Positions 17,974 through 24,979 of a stretch of 64,000 bases of DNA are shown here, one piece after another. Under the pieces are notes generated by a model. The model was not told where the DNA came from, did not search any database, and was given only the letters and a program-made list of their open reading frames with translations. The translations under genes were made by a program, and so were the position numbers. Positions within the stretch are counted from its first letter, which is position 1. Every line of letters begins with the position of its first letter. The stretch is from the NCBI RefSeq assembly GCF_000380645.1, contig NZ_AQXZ01000017.1:434001-498000 (forward strand), in the 5' to 3' direction. The DNA comes from Smaragdicoccus niigatensis DSM 44881 = NBRC 103563. GTDB taxonomy: Bacteria; Actinomycetota; Actinomycetes; Mycobacteriales; Mycobacteriaceae.

Positions 17974-19161
17974 GTGACATTCGAACTGCCGCCCGGCGAG
18001 CTGAACCTTTCGCCGCTCCTACCTGATGAAATCCTTTTCGGGTTTCCCGACGGGGTCGATCATCGACGTGCCGAGGAATTGGAGCGAATCCGGGGAACCC
18101 GTACCGAACGTCCCGAGCACGTCCTCTCTGACATTCTTGCTGGCGCGCTGTCGCGCCCACCATGTGTGGTCGCCTTCTCGGGTGGGCGGGACTCGTCGCT
18201 GATCCTTGCTTACGCTGCACGGACTGCTCGAGAACACGGACTGGAACCACCTGTCGCGCTGACCCATCGATATGCGTCCGACGACGTTGAAGCAAACGAG
18301 GACCAATGGCAGGAGCGGGTAGTCGGGCACCTGCAAGGCCTCGGTCTTCGGTTCGAGTGGAATAAGGTCGAGATCGATCAGGAGTTGAATGTCCTCGCTC
18401 CGATGACCACCAGCGTCCTCAAACGAGTAGGGCGCGTGCTCTTTCCGCCAGCGATCAGTGCAACGGTGTTCAACGCAGCGCTGGTTCCCGGGGGGACAGT
18501 CGTCACCGGGGAGTTCGGAGACGAACTTTTTTGGACCTATCGGTCAACGGCAATTAGGCAAGCGCTTCGGGGTAACGCGCGCGGTGTTGGACGGCGACGC
18601 GTTCTGAATTCAATCAACCACCGAATTTTTCCCCGAATTTCCGTCGGAATTGCTGGCGAGAATTTTCCATGGCTGAAACAAGCTCCGCGGCGAAGGTTCG
18701 AAGAAATGCTCCGGCGCGATCTGCGCGAACGCTTCTGGTGGTCAGCGGGGGTTCGCGAGACGCTCAGTTCACGGTATGTCGCGCTAATGGATGAAGCCTG
18801 CCGCGGTGTCTCGGGGCTCTTCGGGACTGGACTTGTCGAACCGCTCAAACAGACTGAATTTGTTCATTCGTGGACTCAGCACAGTCCGAAGTTTGGTCTG
18901 ACCAGGACTGAGTCCATGCGATTGCTTGCGGGTGATCTGCTTCCCGACGACGTTCTCGCCCGAACCTCGAAAGCGGCGTTTGGCGAATCGCGCTTCGGCG
19001 AGGGCGTTCGGCAGTTCGCCGAGAACTGGTCAGGGCACGGACTGAACACCGACGATGTCGATGTCGAGGTGCTGCGCGAGACATGGTTGCAAGGGGAGTG
19101 CTCGCCTCAGTCAGTGATGCTGCTTCACGCAGCTTGGTTGAACGACAACGTGAACAACTAG
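17974..19161 (+). CDS. short asparagine-synthetase-like cyclase (lasso C-type)
   Basis: A 395-aa ATP-dependent amide-forming enzyme related to the synthetase domain of asparagine synthetase B. The PP-loop FSGGRDSS lies at residues 68-75, and the second family motif GEFGDELFW at about 179-187. In lasso pathways the C protein adenylates an Asp/Glu side chain and closes the macrolactam with the N-terminal amine. Known lasso cyclases are usually 500-600 aa with an N-terminal glutaminase-like domain. Here the PP-loop is only 67 residues from the start, so that domain is essentially missing. GTG start with AGGGACAA upstream. Divergent from B2 and convergent with the precursor gene. Confidence 0.82.
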   Translation: MTFELPPGELNLSPLLPDEILFGFPDGVDHRRAEELERIRGTRTERPEHVLSDILAGALSRPPCVVAFSGGRDSSLILAYAARTAREHGLEPPVALTHRYASDDVEANEDQWQERVVGHLQGLGLRFEWNKVEIDQELNVLAPMTTSVLKRVGRVLFPPAISATVFNAALVPGGTVVTGEFGDELFWTYRSTAIRQALRGNARGVGRRRVLNSINHRIFPRISVGIAGENFPWLKQAPRRRFEEMLRRDLRERFWWSAGVRETLSSRYVALMDEACRGVSGLFGTGLVEPLKQTEFVHSWTQHSPKFGLTRTESMRLLAGDLLPDDVLARTSKAAFGESRFGEGVRQFAENWSGHGLNTDDVDVEVLRETWLQGECSPQSVMLLHAAWLNDNVNN

Positions 19162-19170
19162 CGCATTCTC

Positions 19171-19290
19171 TTACGACAGTCGCTGGTTGGATGCGTCCTG
19201 CTTGCTTCCCAACTTGGGCTTCGGAGCAAGCGTCAGCTCACGCACGGAACCCAGGTCAACGAGCTTCGGAGCCGAGTAGGTTTCGCGCAT
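19171..19290 (-). CDS. lasso-type RiPP precursor peptide
   Basis: A 39-aa peptide with a lasso-style leader: Y5-x-x-P8 (YSAPKLVDLG), L13-G14, then VRELTL with Thr20. If Thr20 is the usual penultimate leader residue, cleavage after Leu21 gives the 18-residue core APKPKLGSKQDASNQRLS. The core has a single acidic residue, at position 11 (Asp32), and ends in Ser39. A ring of the usual nine residues would need Lys24 as residue 1. The ATG is preceded by GGGAG 7 bases upstream. The frame is open further upstream to 19353 without leader features. It lies 9 bp beyond the cyclase stop, on the opposite strand, with its own AT-rich upstream region. Confidence 0.85.
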   Translation of the reverse strand: MRETYSAPKLVDLGSVRELTLAPKPKLGSKQDASNQRLS

Positions 19291-19321
19291 TGGATTTCTC
19301 CCAAACTTCTTTGCGGCTGAA

Positions 19322-19336
19322 ACTGAAGTTTTCAGT
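19322..19336. promoter_or_regulatory. inverted repeat in the precursor 5' region
   Basis: ACTGAA-GTT-TTCAGT, 6-bp arms with a 3-base spacer, lies 32 bases upstream of the precursor ATG. It could be a small RNA hairpin in the leader transcript or an operator half of a pair with the site at 19384-19399. No regulator gene is found nearby. Confidence 0.35.
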
Positions 19337-19383
19337 CGACAAACGTTCAACAAATTGTTCTCGCCGAAACGATAGCTGCTTGA

Positions 19384-19399
19384 ACTCGAAACTTCGAGT
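19384..19399. promoter_or_regulatory. palindromic operator-like site upstream of the precursor
   Basis: ACTCGAA-AC-TTCGAGT, with 7-bp perfect arms and a 2-base spacer, lies about 95 bases upstream of the precursor start. Its outer ACT..GAA/TTC..AGT pattern resembles the repeat at 19322-19336, suggesting two copies of a related site. The region between them is A+T-rich and is the likely promoter of the minus-strand precursor gene. Confidence 0.35.
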
Positions 19400-19577
19400 C
19401 GGCAAGGCCAAAGTCATGCGGTTGAAGGACACGGTTCCGACCTGCGGAAATCCAGTGTGGTCGTCCTTTCAACAGTTGATCTTTGGGTAGCAGATGTCAC
19501 AATGGCCGAGTGTCTTCCGCCCCTACCGCTGCCGTGATCGCCGTCCGTGATCGCCCCGACGGACGGGGACGTTAGCC

Positions 19578-20186
19578 ATTAGCGCGCGCCGTCGAACTCA
19601 GCTCATCTGGTTGGTCCTCATCAGCGTGGGATTGCTTGTCGCACTTGCTATTGCAGTCAATCTCGACGGTCTGGTCGTTCATGCAGACTGGCGGATCGGG
19701 CTCAAGGTCAAAGCGCACATGACGCCGCGGCGAACGCACCTCGCCCAGCTCATCTTCAGCGCCGGCGACCCGGAGGTGCTGATTCCCCTCACGGTCGTGG
19801 CGGGCGTGAGCATTGCCGTTTGGCGGAAATCACTTCTGCGGGGTGCCTTGATCCCCACGGCTGTGGGGGTGGCAAGTGCCGTGAGCGGTGCCCTCAAAGC
19901 CCTACTGCCCTCGGTGCGTCCGGCCGGATGGGCTGATCAGATGCATTCTTTCCCTTCTACGCACACAACGGCGACTGCCACGCTTTTCGGCGTCGTCGCC
20001 GTTTGCGCATTCCTCCACTGGAAACAGCAGAATCAGGCGCTTGTATTTGCCGCGTTAGGTGCATTCGCGATGGCGGCGGCGTGCGTTCTCTACCGCGCCC
20101 ACTGGCCTTCCGACGTCCTCGGCGGCCTGCTGATCGCAACCGCCACGGTGGCAACCGTTCGGCTTGTATTGCTCCGCCACCGCTGA
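19578..20186 (+). CDS. PAP2-family phosphatase
   Basis: A membrane phosphatase of about 190-200 aa with the three PAP2 motifs: KALLPSVRP, SFPSTHTTA and YRAHWPSDVLGG. Five to six hydrophobic segments fit undecaprenyl-pyrophosphate or lipid phosphatases, so it could recycle the carrier lipid used by the surrounding glycan pathways. The start is unclear. The first conventional start is TTG at 19611, inside the first membrane helix. An ATT at 19578 would add a basic SARRRTQLIW segment more typical of a cytoplasmic N-terminus and has GGGAC upstream. An in-frame TGA at 19548 sets the limit. Confidence 0.82.
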   Translation: MSARRRTQLIWLVLISVGLLVALAIAVNLDGLVVHADWRIGLKVKAHMTPRRTHLAQLIFSAGDPEVLIPLTVVAGVSIAVWRKSLLRGALIPTAVGVASAVSGALKALLPSVRPAGWADQMHSFPSTHTTATATLFGVVAVCAFLHWKQQNQALVFAALGAFAMAAACVLYRAHWPSDVLGGLLIATATVATVRLVLLRHR

Positions 20187-20275
20187 CCCGAATTGGGCAT
20201 GACCTCCAGTAGTCAATCCGTCGAGTGGCAGAATGTCCGGGTGCCTTCAAGCCTCCACGATGACGTGATCGCCGC

Positions 20276-21220
20276 ATGACCGACGTGACCACGCTGCTCG
20301 CTGTCGCGTTCTTCGTCGGCATCGTCGTCGGGATGACTGGCATGGGCGGCGGGGCCCTCATGACGCCCGCGCTCATCTTCCTTGGCATCCCGCCAACGGC
20401 GGCGGTGGCCAACGACCTCGTCGCGGCCGCGGTCAACAAGTCGACCGGCGCGATCGTCCACTGGCGTGCAGGGTCCGCACATCTCAAGCTGACGGCGTGC
20501 CTTATCGCTGGCTCGGTACCCACGGCTTTCGCTGGGGCATTCATCATCGAAGCCTTCGGTGAATCGGCCAAACAGCAGCACTTCGTCAAATCCGCGATCG
20601 GCTGCACGCTGATCCTCGCCGCCGGTGCGTACGCATTCCGCGCGCTCGTTCGCATGCGCCGGGCGATCGCCGGCCACCAGGTCGAAAGCGATCACATTGA
20701 GATCCGCGTGGTGCCGACCGTACTGCTCGGCGCGTTCGGCGGCTTGATCGTCGGCGTGACGTCGGTCGGCTCGGGCTCGATCATCATGGTCTTGCTCATG
20801 GTCATGTACCCGATGCTGTCGCCGGTCCGTCTCGTCGGCACCGACCTCGTGCAGGCAGTCCCGCTCGTGGCTTCGGCCGCGCTGAGCCACATCCTGGTGA
20901 GCGGCGTCGACTGGAACATCCTGCTTCCGCTCATCGCAGGTGGCACGCCCGGCACGTTCCTGGGCGCACGCCTCGCGGGTTCCGTCTCGCAGTCGATGGT
21001 CCGTCGCGCCCTCGTGATCGTGCTCGTCATCACCGGCGTCGCGATGCTCACGAAGTCGCCGTATGTCGTCGGGGGAGTCGCGATTGCGCTCATCACCCTC
21101 GGACCGATCGCGTGGGCATTCGTGCGCCGCGCGCATGGCCAGAAGCCGTTCCAGCGGTTCGGGATTCTGTCGCCCACGCCAGAAGTGTTCGATTCCCCAG
21201 CTGCTTCCAAAAGTTCATGA
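20276..21220 (+). CDS. TauE/SafE-family permease
   Basis: A 314-aa integral membrane protein of the sulfite exporter TauE/SafE family (DUF81). It starts MTDVTTLLAVAFFVGIVVGMTGMGGGALMTP with the conserved GxGGG loop in the first repeat. The second half repeats the fold (GAFGGLIVGVTSVGSGSIIM). About eight membrane segments. Family members move sulfur-containing or other small anions. Proximity to the cysD/NC/Q genes is suggestive, but these lie on the other strand. The ATG start is clear. Confidence 0.87.
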   Translation: MTDVTTLLAVAFFVGIVVGMTGMGGGALMTPALIFLGIPPTAAVANDLVAAAVNKSTGAIVHWRAGSAHLKLTACLIAGSVPTAFAGAFIIEAFGESAKQQHFVKSAIGCTLILAAGAYAFRALVRMRRAIAGHQVESDHIEIRVVPTVLLGAFGGLIVGVTSVGSGSIIMVLLMVMYPMLSPVRLVGTDLVQAVPLVASAALSHILVSGVDWNILLPLIAGGTPGTFLGARLAGSVSQSMVRRALVIVLVITGVAMLTKSPYVVGGVAIALITLGPIAWAFVRRAHGQKPFQRFGILSPTPEVFDSPAASKSS

Positions 21221-21257
21221 AATTCCGTGATGAGCACCCTCTACCACCTCAAACTCC

Positions 21258-21309
21258 GATGGATTGCCGTGCAACGCACCTGATCAGGTATGCGCTGCGG
21301 CAATCGATC
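21258..21309. repeat. degenerate palindromic repeat, left copy
   Basis: An imperfect inverted repeat centred on CCTGATCAGG (axis between 21283 and 21284), with outer arms GATTGCCG and CGGCAATC. The core GCACCTGATCAGGT and these outer arms are shared with the perfect palindrome at 22301-22358. The inner arms contain several mismatches. The two copies bracket the gene at 21400-22299. It lies between two genes on the same strand, so a simple convergent terminator is less likely for this copy. Confidence 0.7.
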
Positions 21310-21399
21310 CGAGTTTGAAGGCGCTACAACACGCAAGATCCAGCACACTCGGGCGCGACGACCTGGCGAAACGATGTGTAACCAGCCACTATCGCCGTC

Positions 21400-22299
21400 G
21401 TGGAACCGATCTTTCGCCGTCAGGCTCTCCGCGACGGCACGTCCGATGAACAGCTACAGGCGGCTGTGGCCAAAGGGGAAAGGGTGCGCCTGCGGAACGG
21501 CGCGTATGCCCTCGCGTGCGAGTTCGGCGAACTGTTCGCTGAGGACAAGCATCGCATCATGGTTGTTGCATCGATCCCGCGTCTGCACAAGGATTCGGTC
21601 GTCAGCCATGTTTCCGCGGCAGTGCTCCATGGGCTGCCGCTCTGGCGCACCGACATCGGCCGGGTGTACGTCACGCGGCCCGGCAGTACGACGTGCGAGA
21701 CGACCCGGGTGAAGTTCATCGGACAGCCGTTGTCCTCGGAAGAGATTGTGTCGATCGACGGTATCCGGGTGACATCGCTGAATCGGACGCTCCTCGATGT
21801 GGTGCGGACGCTGCCATTTGAGCAGGCCGTCGTCGTAGGAGATGCTGCCCTGCGTCGTGGCGCGCAACTTCCGACCAACTTGGACCGCCGACGTGGCAAC
21901 GAACAGGCGCGTCGCACACTTGAGTTCCTCGATGGTCGATCCGAGAGCGTAGGTGAGTCGAGGAGCCGAGTGCTGATCGACCGAAAATCGATCACGAAGC
22001 CGCTGGTACAGGTCACGATCCTGGATCATTCGGGCGGATTCATCGGTCGAGTCGACCTGTGCTGGCCCGAGTACGGACTTGTCGGGGAGTTCGACGGCGA
22101 CGACAAGTACCGCTCGTCCGACGCGCCCAACGTCGTAGGTCTCGAGAAGGCGCGCGAAGGACGCCTGCGTGACGCGGGCTGGAACGTCGTGCGCTGGGGC
22201 TGGAAAGACCTCGACGAGCCAGCGGACATGATTCGTAGACTCGGGAAGAACCTCACAAGTCGGGTTGATGCTCCTTCGCCATGGTTCCAGCGGCTCTGA
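21400..22299 (+). CDS. AbiEi-like / DUF559-type protein
   Basis: A 299-aa protein. The N-terminus resembles the AbiEi antitoxin winged-helix region (FRRQALRDGTSDEQLQAAVAKGERVRLRNGAYAL), followed by VVSHVSAAVLHGLPLW. The C-terminus carries a DUF559/Vsr-like nuclease-fold signature, YGLVGEFDGDDKYR with E-x-D and K, and RLRDAGWNVVRWGWKDL. Such genes are common in actinobacteria and are usually annotated as AbiEi-family antitoxin-domain proteins, mostly without an AbiEii toxin. None is adjacent here. GTG start. The stop is 1 base before a 58-bp palindrome. It could be part of a defence or mobile cassette, but no function can be assigned. Confidence 0.75.
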   Translation: MEPIFRRQALRDGTSDEQLQAAVAKGERVRLRNGAYALACEFGELFAEDKHRIMVVASIPRLHKDSVVSHVSAAVLHGLPLWRTDIGRVYVTRPGSTTCETTRVKFIGQPLSSEEIVSIDGIRVTSLNRTLLDVVRTLPFEQAVVVGDAALRRGAQLPTNLDRRRGNEQARRTLEFLDGRSESVGESRSRVLIDRKSITKPLVQVTILDHSGGFIGRVDLCWPEYGLVGEFDGDDKYRSSDAPNVVGLEKAREGRLRDAGWNVVRWGWKDLDEPADMIRRLGKNLTSRVDAPSPWFQRL

Positions 22300-22300
22300 C

Positions 22301-22358
22301 CCCGATCGATTGCCGTATTACGCACCTGATCAGGTGCGTAATACGGCAATCGATCGGG
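22301..22358. repeat. perfect 58-bp palindrome, right copy
   Basis: Two 29-base arms with no spacer pair perfectly around the centre between 22329 and 22330 (CCTGATCAGG). It starts 1 base after the AbiEi-like stop, between convergent genes, so it may act as a bidirectional terminator. However, it lacks a loop and a T-tract, and a related degraded copy lies at 21258-21309. I therefore class it as a repeat element. Confidence 0.9.
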
Positions 22359-22405
22359 ACGAGGGGCAGGGGGTCGATCCACTGGTCCGGACCACCGGAA
22401 CGGAC

Positions 22406-24217
22406 CTACCGAGGCTTGCACTCCGGCACATCGAACTCGACCTTCGGAGTGTCTGTCAACGGCTGAACCTGCAAAACCGGCTTGCCGGCCGCGCTCGGCT
22501 CGTCGAGCTTGAACACGAACTCGGTCGATTTGCCGGGTCCCAGCACCACGACCGTGGCTTGCACCGGATGCCCGAGTTCATTGAACGGTGTCATGAAGAC
22601 CGGCACACCGTCCTTCGTTGCCGAAACGGCCTTCGATCCCGGCGTCTCGTAGAGCATCACCGTCACCCGGTTGGTGCCGGGCGCGCCCTTGACGTTGAAG
22701 ATCGGCGTTCCGTTGGGGTTGAGCAACGGTTGAATCTGCAGGTAGTCGGGGTATGTCGGGAGCTTGGGCGCGGTGTTCGTGAGCTTGAACCTCACCTCGG
22801 TCTGGCGCCGATCACCTGTGCACGACTGCCCGGTGTACGAGATCTCGCGCGACAGGTAGAAGTCGAGCTTGCTGCCCGAACCGCTGTTCAGCACCACGGA
22901 CGAGAACGGGGCGGCAGTCTGCGGGAGAGCGTGGGCGATGGGGCTCGTCTCGAGCACCTTCTGCTCTTTGTCGTTGGCGCTCCAGACCTGGATGCGACCT
23001 TCCTCGATCGCCCGGCCCACCGCTTTCAACATCGCGCCCTTGTTGAGGCTCGACGTCAGACGATCGACGACGGCTTTCTGGATCTCCTGGAGGTAGGCCT
23101 TGCGTGCGCCCTGCGGACCCGGTGCCCGCGTCGGGTACTTGAAGTACGCGGTGTTCATCGTCAGCGTGGCGACGTCTTTGCCGGTGATCGTCTCGCCGCT
23201 CGACAGAGTCACGGGACCCGTCGCGTCGAGGATGTAGCCGAGGGCGATCGGGTCGGTCGCGATCACGCCGTCGACCTTCTTGCCGAATGTCGTCTGGTAG
23301 ACCCCGGCCCACAGCTCACCGGCGTACGGGAAATGCGGGCTGAAGTTCGAGTCCCGCCAGAAACCCATCTTGTTCCAGTTGCCCCAGTTCGCGTTCCAGT
23401 CCTTGCCGAGGTCGGCCGGGCCGGGCTCGGGGCGAATCATGTGACCAGGTGACGTGAGGTTCTCGTTGCTGCCCGATGCGGTCTGCGTGAGATGACCACC
23501 CTCGGCGTGTAGAACGGCCCAACCACCGAGCAGGCCGCCCGTTCCGCGGGCTTCGGCCGGGGTCTGGAATGCGAGCATGTAGTCGCGCGGACCTTCGCCA
23601 CCGAGCATCGAGGGTGCGATCTGCGCGCCCATCTGCGCGAGCTTCATCGTCGTGTTCAGCTCGTCGGTCTTGTCCTGCAGTTGGCGAACCGCGTTGTTGA
23701 CCAACCAGAGCGGCGAGTCAGTGCGGATCTCCTGCGCTCGAGCGTCGATCTTCGCCGCCGATTCCGCCGCCTTGTTGAGGGACGGGAGCATCGGCGTCAG
23801 ACGCGTGATGTCGAGGTTCAAGGCGCCGGAGTTGCCGCCAAGAACTGACTGGGCCGCTTTGGCCACCGGTGGGACAACCTGGGTGGCGACATCGCGGATG
23901 ACGACCGCCGAATCGCCGATCGCTTCGAACGGGCGCCCCACCCACGGAATGCTCGCGAGGGCCTGCCACGGCGACGATTCAGTCCAGAAGAGCGCGTCTT
24001 TCGCCTTGCCCTGGGCGGTGTCGAGGTGGTCGTTCGCCGACGCCATATCCCGACTCGTCAACGAGTCCTGAGCTGCCTCGAGCTCGGCCTTCACCCGGCT
24101 GAGGTCGTAGCCCGCGATGCCCACGAAGAGCACGAAACCGCCGAAGACGGCGATCGCAATGCCGGCAAGGACGCGCTTGAACAATCGTCGGCGTGGAGGC
24201 GCGTCGCGTTCCGACAA
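22406..24217 (-). CDS. DUF4012 domain-containing membrane-anchored protein
   Basis: A 603-aa protein with one N-terminal membrane helix (about residues 14-34, VLAGIAIAVFGGFVLFVGIAGY) and a long extracytoplasmic part matching DUF4012 (AFQTPAEARGTGGLLGGWAVL, GVIATDPIALGYILDATGPV). DUF4012 proteins are frequent in actinobacterial polysaccharide loci, but their function is not established. The TTG start has AAAGGA 6 bases upstream. It is the last gene of the minus-strand cysD-cysNC-cysQ run, 30 bp after cysQ. A short helical repeat region follows the membrane anchor. Confidence 0.88.
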   Translation of the reverse strand: MSERDAPPRRRLFKRVLAGIAIAVFGGFVLFVGIAGYDLSRVKAELEAAQDSLTSRDMASANDHLDTAQGKAKDALFWTESSPWQALASIPWVGRPFEAIGDSAVVIRDVATQVVPPVAKAAQSVLGGNSGALNLDITRLTPMLPSLNKAAESAAKIDARAQEIRTDSPLWLVNNAVRQLQDKTDELNTTMKLAQMGAQIAPSMLGGEGPRDYMLAFQTPAEARGTGGLLGGWAVLHAEGGHLTQTASGSNENLTSPGHMIRPEPGPADLGKDWNANWGNWNKMGFWRDSNFSPHFPYAGELWAGVYQTTFGKKVDGVIATDPIALGYILDATGPVTLSSGETITGKDVATLTMNTAYFKYPTRAPGPQGARKAYLQEIQKAVVDRLTSSLNKGAMLKAVGRAIEEGRIQVWSANDKEQKVLETSPIAHALPQTAAPFSSVVLNSGSGSKLDFYLSREISYTGQSCTGDRRQTEVRFKLTNTAPKLPTYPDYLQIQPLLNPNGTPIFNVKGAPGTNRVTVMLYETPGSKAVSATKDGVPVFMTPFNELGHPVQATVVVLGPGKSTEFVFKLDEPSAAGKPVLQVQPLTDTPKVEFDVPECKPR

Positions 24218-24247
24218 TGTTGGTCCTTTCGCTCCGGTGCGACAGGG

Positions 24248-24979
24248 TCAGTGTCGGCGGGTGACCGCGAGGATCTGCTCGGCGAACTCGGGTCGGCAGA
24301 TCACCAGATCTGGCAAGTACGGGTATGGCTGGTTGTACAGGAGGGGAGAGGCGTCCAATCGCGAACAATGTAGACCAGCGGCGAGCGCGACGCCGACAGG
24401 CGCGGCCGAGTCCCACTCCCATTGGCCACCGCCGTGAACGTATGCGTCCGCGTCACCGCGCAGGACCGCCATCGCCTTCGCACCTGCGGAACCCATCGGG
24501 ATCAGCTCGGCGCCAAGCTCGTCACGCAGACGTACGACGACCGCCGGCGGACGCGAAGCGCTGCACACGATGCGAAGCGGACCGTCGGTGCGGGGCCCGA
24601 GAACCGCGTCCGCGGTTGAGTAGACCTCGCAGATGTCGGGTTGCGACACCGCACACGCGCTCAAGCTGCCCGACTCCCACAACGCGACATGCACGGCCCA
24701 ATCCGGACGGCCGAGAATGCCGAATTCCCGCGTGCCGTCGAGGGGGTCGATGATCCACACCCGCTCGGACGTCAGGCGGTCCTCGCTGTCCGCCGACTCC
24801 TCGGACAGGACCGCATCGTTCGGACGCTCGATCGCGAGCTGGTCGAGGAGGTAGTCGTCGGACAGACGATCGCCCTTCTTGCCGAGCTCCCAGCCATGGA
24901 GACCGGAATCAGCCCGGAGCGTCTTCAGCAGTTTTCCCGCTTCGACCGCCAGATGGGCTGCCAGCTCCGCGTCGTTCAC
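24248..24979 (-). CDS. cysQ: 3'(2'),5'-bisphosphate nucleotidase
   Basis: A 243-aa inositol-monophosphatase-fold enzyme that hydrolyses PAP (and PAPS), relieving inhibition of PAPS-using enzymes. Motifs are LSEESAD, the metal site WIIDPLDGTREF and WEWDSAAPVGVALAAG. The GTG at 24979 overlaps the cysNC stop in a GTGA arrangement, so I prefer it to the in-frame GTG at 24991. Co-transcription with cysD and cysNC fits control of PAP/PAPS levels. The sulfotransferase encoded at 50777-51763 would be a source of PAP. Confidence 0.9.
   Translation of the reverse strand: MNDAELAAHLAVEAGKLLKTLRADSGLHGWELGKKGDRLSDDYLLDQLAIERPNDAVLSEESADSEDRLTSERVWIIDPLDGTREFGILGRPDWAVHVALWESGSLSACAVSQPDICEVYSTADAVLGPRTDGPLRIVCSASRPPAVVVRLRDELGAELIPMGSAGAKAMAVLRGDADAYVHGGGQWEWDSAAPVGVALAAGLHCSRLDASPLLYNQPYPYLPDLVICRPEFAEQILAVTRRH

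Noticed and set aside
19083-19490. 135-residue plus-strand frame across the precursor region
   Set aside because: No family features and no ribosome binding site. The minus-strand precursor with RBS and leader motifs explains the region better.
21400-22299. Toxin-antitoxin pair
   Set aside because: No AbiEii-like toxin gene lies next to the AbiEi-like gene, so a functional pair cannot be claimed.
22301-22358. Simple rho-independent terminator or attachment site
   Set aside because: No loop or T-tract for a classical terminator, and no integrase, tRNA or direct repeats for an attachment site. Recorded as a repeat instead.
22265-23452. 395-residue plus-strand frame after the palindrome
   Set aside because: It runs through the palindrome and antisense to the DUF4012 gene, with no motif.
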